DNA from: Candidatus Gemmiger avistercoris
GTDB taxonomy: Bacteria > Bacillota > Clostridia > Oscillospirales > Ruminococcaceae
Direction: 5' to 3'
NCBI GenBank assembly: GCA_019116705.1
Contig: DXBF01000025.1
Location: 1-35,425, forward strand
DNA length: 35,425 nucleotides
Part shown: piece by piece, positions 15,775 through 26,599 of the stretch
Position numbering within the stretch: position 1 is the first letter of the stretch
Layout of the letters: each line of letters begins with the position of its first letter
Program-made: the position numbers and the translations under genes
Notes under the pieces: model-generated
The model's input: only the letters and a program-made list of their open reading frames with translations
What the model was told of the DNA's origin: nothing
The model's database searches: none

Positions 15775-15864
15775 CGCGGTTTTTTATGCAAGGGCGTTCT
15801 GCGCCGCCGCGCCTTAACAAAATAAAGTTATCCCAAGATTCCCCGCATCTTTTTTAAGTTTTTC

Positions 15865-15893
15865 TTGACGCGAGGCAAAACATATTCTAAAAT
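15865..15893 (+). promoter_or_regulatory. Promoter of the citrate synthase gene
   Basis: TTGACG (15865-15870), 17 bp, TAAAAT (15888-15893). It is divergent from the aconitase promoter; the 90 bp between the two is AT-rich and could hold a shared operator, but none is obvious. Confidence 0.85.
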
Positions 15894-15980
15894 AGAACTG
15901 TCCAGTCCGCTGTCCGTGCCGCGGCGCACGCCGCAGGCGCGAATAAATATGCAGACGGACCACGGGAAAGGAGCCTGCCG

Positions 15981-17354
15981 ATGTATTACCCCGACGTACC
16001 GGCGCTGGAGCCGGAGGAAATGGAACTGCTCTGCCATGAATACCTGGAGCACAACGCCCACCTGGACGCCCGGCTGGCCGACCGGCTGGGGGTCAAGCGG
16101 GGGCTGCGCAACCCCGACGGCACCGGCGTGCTGGCGGGCGTCACCAACGTGTCCAGCGTCATCGGCTATGACCGCACCGAGGACGGCGCCATCGTGCCCA
16201 TTCCGGGGCGGCTGGTGTACCGCGGCATCGACATCGACACGCTGGCCGCCGAGGCCGACAACCACGACCGTTTCCTGTTTGAAGAGGTGGTCTGGCTGCT
16301 GCTGTTCGGCTCACTGCCCGACCGGGACCAGCACGCCCGTTTCTGCAAGCTGCTGGAAAGCCACCGCGAACTGCCCCGCGGCTTTGCCGACGACATGATC
16401 CTGAACTCCCCCTCCCCCAACCTGATGAACAAAATGGCCCGCAGCGTGCTGACCATGTACAGCTACGACGAACACGCAGAGGACCTGAGCCTTGCGAACA
16501 TCCTGCGGCAGAGCATCAACCTGATCGCCGAGCTGCCCACCATGATGGTCAACGCCTACCAGATCAAGCGGCGGGTCTATGACCGCGCCAGCATGTACTT
16601 CCACCTGCCCACCGAAGGCCAGAGCACGGCGGAGCATATTCTGAGCACCTACCGCGCCGACCAGAAATTCACCCATGAGGAAGCCCGCCTGCTGGACCTC
16701 TGCCTGCTGGTACACGCCGACCATGGCGGCGGCAACTGTTCCACCTTCACCTGCCGCGTGCTGTCCAGTTCGGGCACCGATACCTACGCGGCCATCTCGG
16801 CGGCCATCGGCGCGCTGAAAGGCCCCAAACACGGCGGCGCCAACCTGAAAGTCATGCACCAGCTGGACTACATTTTGCAGAACGTGGAAAACCCCCGCGA
16901 CGACGGCGAAGTGCGGGAGTTCCTGCGCAAGATCCTGCGCAGGGAGGCCGGGGACGGCAGCGGCCTGATCTACGGCATGGGGCATGCGGTGTACACCGTC
17001 AGCGACCCCCGGGCGCAGATCCTGAAAAACCATGCCCGCCGCATGGCCTACGAGAAGGGCTATGACGAGGAATACGAGATGCTGTGCAGCATCGAGCGGC
17101 TGGCGCCCCAGATCTTTGCCGAGGAGAAGCACGGCCCCAAAAAGGTCTGCGCCAACGTGGACCTGTTCAGCGGGCTGATCTACCGCATGCTGGGCATCAG
17201 CGAGGACCTGTACACGCCGCTGTTCGCCATCGCCCGCGTACCGGGCTGGTGCGCCCACCGGGTGGAGGAAGTGGAGTTTGCCAACCGCATCATCCGCCCG
17301 GCCTACAAATACGTGGGCAAGCCCCAGCCCTACATCACACTGGCGGAGCGCTGA
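15981..17354 (+). CDS. gltA: Citrate synthase
   Basis: A 457-residue enzyme condensing oxaloacetate and acetyl-CoA to citrate. Catalytic residues are visible: H245 and H248 in HADHGGG, H335 in YGMGHAVYT, and D394 in NVDLFSG. Additional family blocks are RGIDIDTLAAEA and GPKHGGAN. The N-terminal extension of about 55 residues fits the type found in Clostridia. The start has AAAGGAG at 7-8 nt. It is divergent from aconitase, giving the first two steps of the oxidative branch. 2-methylcitrate synthase activity cannot be excluded, but no propionate genes are near. Confidence 0.94.
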   Translation: MYYPDVPALEPEEMELLCHEYLEHNAHLDARLADRLGVKRGLRNPDGTGVLAGVTNVSSVIGYDRTEDGAIVPIPGRLVYRGIDIDTLAAEADNHDRFLFEEVVWLLLFGSLPDRDQHARFCKLLESHRELPRGFADDMILNSPSPNLMNKMARSVLTMYSYDEHAEDLSLANILRQSINLIAELPTMMVNAYQIKRRVYDRASMYFHLPTEGQSTAEHILSTYRADQKFTHEEARLLDLCLLVHADHGGGNCSTFTCRVLSSSGTDTYAAISAAIGALKGPKHGGANLKVMHQLDYILQNVENPRDDGEVREFLRKILRREAGDGSGLIYGMGHAVYTVSDPRAQILKNHARRMAYEKGYDEEYEMLCSIERLAPQIFAEEKHGPKKVCANVDLFSGLIYRMLGISEDLYTPLFAIARVPGWCAHRVEEVEFANRIIRPAYKYVGKPQPYITLAER

Positions 17355-17368
17355 GTTTTCCCTGCAAC

Positions 17369-17404
17369 AAATATCCCCCGCACCGGATGGTGCGGGGGAT
17401 ATTT
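17369..17404. terminator. Bidirectional intrinsic terminator
   Basis: A perfect 16-bp stem (AAATATCCCCCGCACC with its complement) and loop GGAT lie between the convergent citrate synthase and surface protein genes. Confidence 0.9.
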
Positions 17405-17434
17405 ACGTTATAAAGGGATTACTGCGAACCTGGT

Positions 17435-20400
17435 TCAGCGGTTGCTGCGCTTTTTCATCACAACCGTGACACCCAGGCCCAGCAGAGCCGCAATGGCTAC
17501 GACCACCAGGCCGACCAGCGGCAGTTCATCGCTGGTCTGCGGGATGGCAGACGTGGCGGCGGCATTGCCGGAGGCAGCAGCGGCAGCCGCAGAGGTCTTG
17601 GGCTCGTAGACGCCCTTGACATTGCCGTAGCCGGACAACTGCTTCACGGACTCCACATAGCCGCAGTGATCACACTTGTAGCCGTCCGTTCCTGCAGTCC
17701 AGTTGTGGTAGCCGCAGGCCGGGCAGGTGTAATAGGTGATGTTGCTGCCGGACTGTGTCGTCGTAGTGGTGGAGCTGCTGGAGCTGCTGGAGGTGTTCTC
17801 CGTGGTGGTGGTGGAGTTGCCACCGGCCTGATTCTCGGTAAAGACAGCAGTGGCTGCAATCGGAGTACCCTTATAAACATTTGCCAGTGCCGTCAGCAGA
17901 TCTTCGGCCATGACTTTGTAAGGACCACCAGCAACACCTGCGAAGGTCCAGCCCTCAAAATTAGCCTGGGAAACTCCCATGAGAGATGCTCCAATATCAG
18001 TCGGAGTATACGTAACGATATTCGTGGGATACTTCACTTCCACCGTGCGGGGATCATTCGTCAGCGCAAAAACGCTAAATCCATGCTCATTCGTGAAAGT
18101 CACACTAATCTTGGCATTCGAGACATTCACAATCGGACGATAGTAATACACGCTGCCTTCGTGATCGTGACGCACAAACAGCGTTTTTGCTACCTCGTTA
18201 GCATTCACATCGTCTTTATATCCCAGCGCTGCAACGGGAACATCCTTAATTTCAATATCCATAACCGGCGGATTGGTAACGGCAGGAAGGCTACTTTCAT
18301 CCAGAAGGTTTGTCTCAACGTTTTGACCATTAAACGCAGTGGCGCTGGCCGTCACTTGGTAAAGCAGTTCAATATCGAAAGGAACGCTCTTATAGTTGCC
18401 GTTCTCAACCACAGGAGCCTGCGGCTCCACCTTCAGAATCGGTTTAACAGTGATGGTAACGTCCGGGTCAGCAGGGAGGGTAGCACCCGAGTCATCAGCT
18501 TTTTCCTTAAGGGCTTCCAGCGCCATTTCTTTCACTTCGGTGCTGTTGACCTTATACCCATCCACCTTGGCTTCAACCAAGACAGCGTTCGACACGACCT
18601 GGGCGGTGCCGTCGGTAATTTGAGTATTCTTAGCCGCTGTATTCAGATTGCTGGCCAGTTCGCTCTTGTCGATGCTACCAACTTCAGGGATCTCGCTCGC
18701 ATCAATTTCTTCAGCGACAGAATCGGGCTTCACCACTTCAAGCTGGACATCCGCCACATCTTCGTTCTTTTCACCAACCTGATAGGCATAAACACCTTCA
18801 TACAGAGAATCCAGCAGGTTGCAGGCCTTGCCCTCGGCAAGCTGTGCTTCGGCGACTTCCTCGGTATAATAACCGGCAGAAATGGTCGTATTGTTCTTAC
18901 TTGTCTCATCCGCGCCGTTCACGCTGATGGTCCCCTGGACCTTGGTGTTTTCGCCGTCAATGGTCAGCGTGGCTTTGCGGCTATCATTGTCCATGCCATA
19001 GGTATAGATAGCAGGCACAGCGTCGTCCTGCGAAATGATGGTCGTGTTTTCCACCGTGCAGGTAGCCGGGTAGGCGTAAGCACCGCCCTCATTGACACGG
19101 TTGCCGACCACGAGCGCCGCCATCGGCACCTCGTTGCCGCTCGACCAGACACGGTCAAGATATTTTCCCACGCCTGCCGTGTAAGTGCCGGTCGTCGTGA
19201 TCGAAGAGTTTTTAATGGTCGCAGTACCGCCGCGCACGAACACGCCCTGGCGGTTGCTGAGGACCGTGCAGCCATCCATCTCTAATGTACCAGGCACGTT
19301 GATCATCACCGTGCAACCATCCTGGTCATTGTTCTGATAACCATACTTGCTGCTGAAGGTGGAATCTTTGAGAACGATCTTCACATTGTAGTTATCCGAC
19401 GTAGCAGCATTGGTGCCAACGGCATAGATGCCCGCATCAATGGTGGAGTCCGTCACCTCCACGCGGGCGGCATTCCCCTGCGGGAACAGAGCGGTGCCGG
19501 TGGTATCCATCTGCACATTATTCAGATAGATGCTGCTATCCTTCTGGATGTTGAACAGCGCAGCCGTGCCGTCCGTTATTTCTTTAGCCACGACCTTACC
19601 GTTCTGGAGTTTCAGACTGGCGCCCTCGCTCAAAACCACCGAGTCCATCACCATTTTGCTGCTATCCGTAGTGTTTTTGTTCGTCAGCGTCAGGGTATGA
19701 CCACCCAGTTCCAGCGTAGCTTTTGTTCCCGCCGGGACGCTCAGACGCTCGGCAGAATCCGCCAGCAGCTGGACCGTACCGTCCGTTTTGCCCGCGTCGG
19801 CCAGCGCCGCGCTCACCGTACCGTAGAATTTTTCGCCGTTCTGGGCCACTGCGCCCGGAACATCGCCGAGGATCGTATCCCACCCCTTCAGGGTCGCACC
19901 GGCGAAACCGCTATCCTTCGGTGCAGCATTGATGCCGACGTATTCGTCCACATTCGAACCTTCGTTCGTGAACGAAGTCCCATCCGCCAATTCAAGGGTC
20001 ACGTCATCGGCAGAGTCGCCATAGTTGTTCTCGACATAGATGCCGACAGACTTTTGTACGCCCTGGAACAGCAGCTTGCCCTGTACCTTCAGGTAAGCGG
20101 CATTGTCTTCCAGGTCACGGCTATCCAGATTGATACCGTACCAGGAATTCTGACCGGCAACGACCGTGACGGTATCGTCATTGGAATCAGCAAGGCCGAT
20201 GGTCACATCGGAGGAACCGATGACCAGCGGAGCGCCGCCATAGGAAGCCGTATTGTCCAGCGTCAGCTTATACAGCTGCACGCCATCGGCATTCCAGATG
20301 TTCAGCGTGTGGTTATTGTTTGCGCCTGCGGTCAGGGTGCCATTGGTGATGGTCACGCCATCGGCGGTAACATCGACCAGATGGTTTTTATTATCCTCCC

Positions 20401-20905
20401 CGCCTTTCGGGAACGTCTCGTCCGCACTGATGGTGTGGTCGCCCAGGTCGATCGTCACCGCACGGCTAACGGTCAGCATGGAAGTCAGTTCGATGTCGCC
20501 CGTCAAGGTGATCGTTTGGTCCGATCCGCTCAGCGCAGCGAGCAGTTCCGCTTCGGTGTCAATGCCTTCGCCGCCTTCGCCGTCCGTTGCCGCGCCATCC
20601 GCCGCCGGTTCTTCATTTTCCGACATCAGCATGATCGGGGGGAGCTTTTCTTCCTCCCCGGCAAGGTCCTCGCCGCCGTCCTGCTGGCCGACGGTCTCAT
20701 CGTCGGCCTTGGCGTCGGTCTCGCCGTCCGGCGTCTGGTCCTCGTCCCCATCAGGGTCGGCGGTCTCGACCGTCGAGACTTCCCCCTCGGTCCCCTGCGT
20801 CAGGGTGGTAGATGTTGTTCCCGTTTCCGCCCAGGCGGTGGCGCACAGCGAGACCGCCATGCTCATCGCCAACAGTGCGGAAAGGAGTCGTTTTTTCAAG
20901 CTCAT
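17435..20905 (-). CDS. Large cell-surface protein with beta-helix-like repeats and IPQTS sorting signal
   Basis: A 1156-residue secreted protein. The signal peptide is residues 1-26 (KKRLLSALLAMSMAVSLCAT, then AWA|E). An acidic low-complexity linker runs to about 115. A region of about 120-700 is rich in short strands and Asn/Asp/Thr (DGVTITNGTLT, LTLTNKNTTDSS, GTATIKNSSITTTGTYT), resembling pectate-lyase-type right-handed beta-helices. A mixed domain (about 720-1010) and a Thr/Ser linker follow. A zinc-ribbon with CxxC pairs at 1061/1064 and 1078/1081 precedes the variant sorting signal IPQTSDELP (from 1121), a membrane span and KKRSNR. It is probably sortase-anchored. GC looks lower than in the neighbours, which suggests transfer or different selection. 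A GGAGGG site lies 11 nt upstream. The ligand is unknown. Confidence 0.85.
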   Translation of the reverse strand: MSLKKRLLSALLAMSMAVSLCATAWAETGTTSTTLTQGTEGEVSTVETADPDGDEDQTPDGETDAKADDETVGQQDGGEDLAGEEEKLPPIMLMSENEEPAADGAATDGEGGEGIDTEAELLAALSGSDQTITLTGDIELTSMLTVSRAVTIDLGDHTISADETFPKGGEDNKNHLVDVTADGVTITNGTLTAGANNNHTLNIWNADGVQLYKLTLDNTASYGGAPLVIGSSDVTIGLADSNDDTVTVVAGQNSWYGINLDSRDLEDNAAYLKVQGKLLFQGVQKSVGIYVENNYGDSADDVTLELADGTSFTNEGSNVDEYVGINAAPKDSGFAGATLKGWDTILGDVPGAVAQNGEKFYGTVSAALADAGKTDGTVQLLADSAERLSVPAGTKATLELGGHTLTLTNKNTTDSSKMVMDSVVLSEGASLKLQNGKVVAKEITDGTAALFNIQKDSSIYLNNVQMDTTGTALFPQGNAARVEVTDSTIDAGIYAVGTNAATSDNYNVKIVLKDSTFSSKYGYQNNDQDGCTVMINVPGTLEMDGCTVLSNRQGVFVRGGTATIKNSSITTTGTYTAGVGKYLDRVWSSGNEVPMAALVVGNRVNEGGAYAYPATCTVENTTIISQDDAVPAIYTYGMDNDSRKATLTIDGENTKVQGTISVNGADETSKNNTTISAGYYTEEVAEAQLAEGKACNLLDSLYEGVYAYQVGEKNEDVADVQLEVVKPDSVAEEIDASEIPEVGSIDKSELASNLNTAAKNTQITDGTAQVVSNAVLVEAKVDGYKVNSTEVKEMALEALKEKADDSGATLPADPDVTITVKPILKVEPQAPVVENGNYKSVPFDIELLYQVTASATAFNGQNVETNLLDESSLPAVTNPPVMDIEIKDVPVAALGYKDDVNANEVAKTLFVRHDHEGSVYYYRPIVNVSNAKISVTFTNEHGFSVFALTNDPRTVEVKYPTNIVTYTPTDIGASLMGVSQANFEGWTFAGVAGGPYKVMAEDLLTALANVYKGTPIAATAVFTENQAGGNSTTTTENTSSSSSSSTTTTTQSGSNITYYTCPACGYHNWTAGTDGYKCDHCGYVESVKQLSGYGNVKGVYEPKTSAAAAAASGNAAATSAIPQTSDELPLVGLVVVAIAALLGLGVTVVMKKRSNR

Positions 20906-20979
20906 CCTTTGTTACTCCCTCCGTCGTATGGATTTGCCCGGCAAGCGCCGGAAGTAACCAAATTTTAGTTACGTAAATA

Positions 20980-21010
20980 AGTGTACCCCCCCCCCCCCGT
21001 ATAAAATCAA
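20980..21010 (-). promoter_or_regulatory. Putative promoter with poly-G spacer for the surface protein
   Basis: Minus strand: TTGATT (21005-21010), a 19-bp spacer ending in 13 consecutive G's (C's at 20986-20998), then TACACT (20980-20985). At 11 G's the spacer would be the optimal 17 bp. An alternative promoter, TTGTTG-17-TATACG, would place the tract at the transcription start. Either way the tract is prone to slippage. Confidence 0.5.
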
Positions 21011-21081
21011 GACACATTTTCAACAAATTTTCATGATTTTTTTGGCTAAAATATAGGACTTTCTGGAAACATAGCAGCAAA

Positions 21082-21111
21082 ACGCCCCCGCGTGCATCTG
21101 CACGGGGGCGT
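21082..21111 (-). terminator. Terminator of azlCD
   Basis: On the minus strand CGCCCCCGTGCA pairs with TGCACGCGGGGGCG (one bulge of two bases), followed by TTTTGC. It lies about 25 nt after the azlD stop. Confidence 0.75.
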
Positions 21112-21134
21112 CGTCAAATCATCATCATAAGAAA

Positions 21135-21470
21135 TTATACAAAGACCAGCTGCACCAGCACCATGTACAGGGCGGTGCCGCCGGCGATGGAGAGCAGCGT
21201 GTTTTTGCGCCAGAGGTGCAGCGCCACCACCGCGGCGGCGGCCAGCAGTTCGGGCAGGCCGTGGGCAGGCCCTGCCAGGTCCACGCCGCGCAGGCAGTAG
21301 ACCACCAGCATGGCCATGATGGCGCAGGGCAGCACGTTGGCCAGGTAGACCACATACTTGGGCGTGGGGCGGCCCCCGCCGAACACCACAAAGGGCAAAA
21401 AGCGCAGCAGGACCGTCACCGCCGCAATGACCGCCACCTGGGCGGCGGCGTGCAGATCAATGGGAAGCAT
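21135..21470 (-). CDS. azlD: AzlD-type branched-chain amino acid exporter subunit
   Basis: A 111-residue protein with four hydrophobic segments and the AzlD pattern ([14 protein letters not shown], then [19 protein letters not shown]). AzlC and AzlD together export branched-chain amino acids. The ATG at 21476 directly abuts AGGAGG, so the ATG at 21470, six bases after it, is the better start. It overlaps the 3' end of azlC by 14 bp, as usual for this pair. No regulator is adjacent. Confidence 0.9.
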   Translation of the reverse strand: MLPIDLHAAAQVAVIAAVTVLLRFLPFVVFGGGRPTPKYVVYLANVLPCAIMAMLVVYCLRGVDLAGPAHGLPELLAAAAVVALHLWRKNTLLSIAGGTALYMVLVQLVFV

Positions 21471-22161
21471 GGGCATCCTCCTGTTCCGGGGCGCCGGGGC
21501 GGCGGCGCAGCAGCGTCAGCGCCAGGGTGATCCCCACCATGGCGGGAATGAGGAAGTTGTCCGCCCCGAACACCGCCAGACAGGCAAGGGATACCCCCAG
21601 CCCCACCAGGGCGGCCGTATGGTCCCGCGCGGCACGCCACTGTTCGGTCATGACCACCAGGAACAGCGCCGTCATCGAAAAGTCGATGCCGGTGGTGTCA
21701 AAAGGCAGCAGGCCGCCCACCAGCGCCCCGGCCAGGCTGCCCGCCACCCAGTACAGCTGGTCGAACAGCGAGACCAGAAAGAAATACCGCCGCCGGTCCA
21801 CCCCGGCGGGCACATCGCCGCTGCATACGAGGGAGTAGGTCTCGTCGGTCAGGGCGAAGATCAGGTAGGGCTTGGCGGGTCCGGCGTCCCGGTAGCGCTC
21901 CACCATGGAAACGCCGTAGAACAGGTGCCGGGCGTTGACGGTGAGCGTCATCAGCGCGGTGGCGATCAGTGAAGCGCCCCCGGCCAGCAGGTCCACCGCC
22001 ACATACTGCATGCTGCCCGCATAGACCAGAACGCTCATGGCCAGCGCCCAGCCCGCGCCGTACCCTTTGGTCTGCAGCAGCACGCCGAACCCCAGCCCCA
22101 GCACCAGATACCCCGCCATGACCGGCAGGGAGCGGGCGAAGGCATAACGCGCAGTTTTCAC
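21457..22161 (-). CDS. azlC: AzlC-type branched-chain amino acid exporter subunit
   Basis: A 234-residue membrane protein of the AzlC family, with the blocks [44 protein letters not shown] and LTDETYSL. The start is GTG at 22161, 8-9 nt after GAGGGGG. A TATAAT box (22196-22201, minus strand) lies about 35 nt upstream and directly abuts the end of repeat copy 5, so the -35 position falls inside the repeat and is poor. It is translated with azlD. Confidence 0.92.
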   Translation of the reverse strand: MKTARYAFARSLPVMAGYLVLGLGFGVLLQTKGYGAGWALAMSVLVYAGSMQYVAVDLLAGGASLIATALMTLTVNARHLFYGVSMVERYRDAGPAKPYLIFALTDETYSLVCSGDVPAGVDRRRYFFLVSLFDQLYWVAGSLAGALVGGLLPFDTTGIDFSMTALFLVVMTEQWRAARDHTAALVGLGVSLACLAVFGADNFLIPAMVGITLALTLLRRRPGAPEQEDAHASH

Positions 22162-22206
22162 AAGAAGGCCCCCTCTTTTTCGTCAAATTAGCCTTTATTA
22201 TAGCAC

Positions 22207-22374
22207 AAAGAGGGCTGCGGAGCCGAGCGCCGCCTGCGGCGGATACAGCGAGGCGGAGCAGGGGCAGCGGTCGCAGAGCGCAAGCGCCGTCCCAAGGCGC
22301 GCCGCGCGATGCGGGCACCGCAACCCGTCAAATAGACGCGTTAGGCGCAGCCGTGCGCGGCTGTTGCCCCTTTT
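22207..22374 (-). repeat. 3'-end modular repeat, copy 5 (modules A-B only)
   Basis: Minus strand, starting 6 nt after the dnaK stop: AAAAGGGGCAACAGCC, apex CACGGCTGCGCCTAA, then module B, from GACGGGTTGCGG to AGCCCTCTTT. Modules C and D are missing; the sequence after CCTCTTT is the azlC promoter region. Orientation is that of dnaK. Confidence 0.8.
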
Positions 22375-22380
22375 GCAGGT

Positions 22381-24162
<1,782 letters not shown>

Positions 24163-24342
24163 AGTGCGCTTTTCCTTTCAAAGAAAAAGACCAGACAGTG
24201 AACGCGCGCCACACCGCAGCAGGTGCGGCCGGGACAGCCGCCCCGCATACGTATGGGCCTGCGCCAGAGTGGATCTTGATTTTATTGTAGCGCGGCAATG
24301 GGTGAAATGTGTTGCGATTTCGTAAATAAATTTTACAACTGC

Positions 24343-24378
24343 CAACGTTTTCGTCCCCGCAGGGCGCTGCAAACGTTG
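24343..24378. promoter_or_regulatory. Inverted repeat overlapping the hisB -35 box
   Basis: CAACGTTT (24343-24350) and AAACGTTG (24371-24378) are exact inverted repeats with 20 bp between. The second arm covers the first bases of the hisB -35 box, so a bound dimer or looped pair could block RNA polymerase. No regulator is assigned. Confidence 0.4.
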
Positions 24379-24404
24379 ACGCTGCCCGCCGTGCATGGTA
24401 CAAT
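24376..24404 (+). promoter_or_regulatory. Promoter of hisB and its structured leader
   Basis: TTGACG (24376-24381), 17 bp, TACAAT (24399-24404). Transcription would begin at about 24411, at the 5' edge of the structured element, leaving a leader of about 200 nt. Confidence 0.8.
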
Positions 24405-24405
24405 T

Positions 24406-24573
24406 CTAGGGTATATCTGATAAATCAAAAGTGCTGGAAAATTCGCTAAAAAGTAGCGAATGCAAGGCGCGAAACCGCAGGAATACTTGATGTATTCCAA
24501 GGTTGAGCAACGCAGCAGGCGCTGCTTTTTAGTAGAATTGAACAGTGCTGGGGATTTTTCAGATACACCCTAG
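24406..24573 (+). ncRNA. 162-nt structured RNA element, copy B (hisB leader)
   Basis: Outer helix P0 pairs CTAGGGTATATCTGATAAAT with ATTTTTCAGATACACCCTAG (two mismatches). P1 is AATTC/GAATT. P2 is CTAAAAAGTAGCG/CGCTGCTTTTTAG with one G-U pair. P3 is GGAATAC/GTATTCC. Counted from GGG to CCC (24409-24570) it has the same 162-nt length as copy A, and its shared unpaired blocks stand at the same distances, while almost every helix base differs. It lies between the hisB promoter and start. P0 lacks a T tract after it, so it is not a simple terminator. Confidence 0.78.
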
Positions 24574-24608
24574 ACATACACCCCCGGAACGGAAAGGAGT
24601 TCCCGCTT

Positions 24609-25196
24609 ATGGCACGCACGGCAACGGTAACGCGCAACACCCGCGAGACGCAGATCACCCTGACCCTGGCGCTGGACGGCGCCGGCAAGACCGACCTGGA
24701 CACCGGCATCGGCTTTTTCGACCACATGCTGGACGGGTTCGCCCGCCACGGCCTGTTCGACCTGACCGTACACTGCCGCGGCGACCTGCATGTGGACTGC
24801 CACCACACCATTGAGGATGTGGGCATCGCCCTGGGCACCGCCCTGCGCCAAGCCCTGGGGGACAAGGCGGGCCTTGTGCGGTACGGCAGCTGCCTGCTGC
24901 CCATGGACGAAACGCTGGCGCTGTGCGCCGTGGACCTGGGCGGGCGGCCCTATTTCGTGTACGACGCCGCCTTTGCCGGGCCCCGCTGCGGCGGCATGGA
25001 CACCCAGATGGCGCGGGAGTTCTTTTACGCCGTCAGCTACGCCGCGGCGATGAACCTGCACCTGAAGATCCTCTACGGCGCAAACGACCACCACAAGCTG
25101 GAAGCGCTGTTCAAAGCCTTCGCCAAGGCGCTGGACGCCGCCAGCCGACCCGACCCCCGGATCGAGGGCGTGCTTTCCACCAAGGGCACGCTCTGA
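24609..25196 (+). CDS. hisB: Imidazoleglycerol-phosphate dehydratase
   Basis: A 195-residue enzyme of histidine synthesis, removing water from imidazoleglycerol phosphate. Both metal-binding histidine blocks are visible: [13 protein letters not shown] near residue 64 and [15 protein letters not shown] near 158, plus [14 protein letters not shown] near 34. The length is that of a monofunctional HisB. It stands alone, with no other his gene in the window. It is followed 104 bp later by glyA, with no terminator seen between, so read-through is possible. The ribosome site GGAAAGGAG lies about 10 nt before the ATG. Confidence 0.95.
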   Translation: MARTATVTRNTRETQITLTLALDGAGKTDLDTGIGFFDHMLDGFARHGLFDLTVHCRGDLHVDCHHTIEDVGIALGTALRQALGDKAGLVRYGSCLLPMDETLALCAVDLGGRPYFVYDAAFAGPRCGGMDTQMAREFFYAVSYAAAMNLHLKILYGANDHHKLEALFKAFAKALDAASRPDPRIEGVLSTKGTL

Positions 25197-25300
25197 GCGC
25201 GGCGCGTTTTGCAACGTTCCCCCGCGGGGCACGGGCCCCGCATCCGTATAGAAACCGTGGACCCCGGCTGCGGCCGGGCAGGAGAGGAGTGTCGAAAGTA

Positions 25301-26554
25301 ATGTATTCGGATATGATGGATACCATCGGCTGCGTGCGGAACGCCGACCCCGAGGTGGGCGCCGCCATGGAGCGGGAGCTGGCCCGCCAGCGGGAAAACA
25401 TCGAACTGATCGCCAGTGAGAACATCGTTTCCCCCGCCGTGATGGCCGCCATGGGCAGCGTGCTGACCAACAAATACGCCGAGGGTTACCCCGGCCACCG
25501 CTATTACGGCGGCTGCCGCTATGTGGACGAAGCGGAGCAGATCGCCATTGACCGCGCCTGCCGCCTGTTCGGCGCGCAATACGCCAACGTGCAGCCCCAC
25601 TCCGGCGCGCAGGCCAACCTGGCCGTCTACTTTGCACTGCTCGACGTGGGCGATACCGTCATGGGCATGGATCTGTCCCAGGGCGGCCACCTGACCCACG
25701 GCTCCCCCGTGAACATGAGCGGTAAAAACTACCACTTCGTCTCCTACGGCGTGGACGAAAACGGTTTCATCGACTACGCCGCCCTGGCCAAACAGGTAGC
25801 CAAGGTGCGCCCCAAGCTGCTGGTGGCGGGCGCTTCCGCCTACCCCCGCGCCATCGACTTTGAGAAGCTGGCCGCCATTGCCCACGGTTACGGCGCCATG
25901 CTGATGGTGGACATGGCCCACATCGCCGGACTGGTGGCGGGCGGCGTCCACCAGAACCCCGTGCCTTACGCCGACGTGGTGACCACCACCACCCACAAAA
26001 CGCTGCGCGGCCCCCGCGGCGGCCTGATCCTGACCAACAACGAGTACCTGGCCAAACGCATCAATTCGGCCATCTTCCCCGGCACCCAGGGCGGCCCGCT
26101 GGAGCATGTGATCGCCGCCAAGGCGGTCTGCTTCGGCGAGGCGCTGCGCCCCGAGTTCAAGGTCTACGCCCGGCAGGTCGTGGACAACGCCCAGGCCCTG
26201 GCCGCGGCGCTGGCCGGCCGCGGCGTGCGCCTGGTCTCCGGCGGCACCGACAACCACCTGATGCTCATCGACCTGACCGACGAGGCCTGCACCGGCAAGG
26301 AACTGGAGCAGAAGCTGGACGCCGTGCACATCACCGCCAACAAGAACACCGTCCCCGGTGAGAAGCGCAGCCCCTTCGTGACCAGCGGCCTGCGGGTGGG
26401 CACCCCCGCCGTGACCACCCGCGGCATGGGCCCCGCCGAGATGGCGGTCATCGCCGGCTGCATTGCCGACTGCATCCACGACTTCGATGCGAAACAGGCG
26501 GGCATCGCCGCCCGCGTGGCGGAACTGACCGCCCGCTTCCCGCTGTACGAGTAA
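25301..26554 (+). CDS. glyA: Serine hydroxymethyltransferase
   Basis: A 417-residue PLP enzyme exchanging a one-carbon unit between serine/glycine and tetrahydrofolate. The PLP lysine is K233 in [14 protein letters not shown]. Further family blocks are [30 protein letters not shown] and [12 protein letters not shown]. The start at 25301 lies 11-12 nt after GGAGAGGAG; an in-frame GTG at 25289 overlaps that site and is less likely. It may be co-transcribed with hisB. A strong terminator follows at 26600. Confidence 0.96.
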   Translation: MYSDMMDTIGCVRNADPEVGAAMERELARQRENIELIASENIVSPAVMAAMGSVLTNKYAEGYPGHRYYGGCRYVDEAEQIAIDRACRLFGAQYANVQPHSGAQANLAVYFALLDVGDTVMGMDLSQGGHLTHGSPVNMSGKNYHFVSYGVDENGFIDYAALAKQVAKVRPKLLVAGASAYPRAIDFEKLAAIAHGYGAMLMVDMAHIAGLVAGGVHQNPVPYADVVTTTTHKTLRGPRGGLILTNNEYLAKRINSAIFPGTQGGPLEHVIAAKAVCFGEALRPEFKVYARQVVDNAQALAAALAGRGVRLVSGGTDNHLMLIDLTDEACTGKELEQKLDAVHITANKNTVPGEKRSPFVTSGLRVGTPAVTTRGMGPAEMAVIAGCIADCIHDFDAKQAGIAARVAELTARFPLYE

Positions 26555-26599
26555 GCTGCCCCGGCGGGGACGGCGGCATTTGCCTCTTCCGGCAGCCTG

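Noticed and set aside
13260-15857. An 865-codon plus-strand open frame opposite the aconitase gene
   Set aside because: Long antisense frames are common here because strong third-position GC bias removes stop codons on the opposite strand. The product is Gly/Val/His/Arg-rich with no family signature, and the minus strand clearly encodes aconitase.
24163-24342. A CIRCE (HrcA) operator before dnaK
   Set aside because: No TTAGCACTC-N9-GAGTGCTAA or near match is present in the leader.
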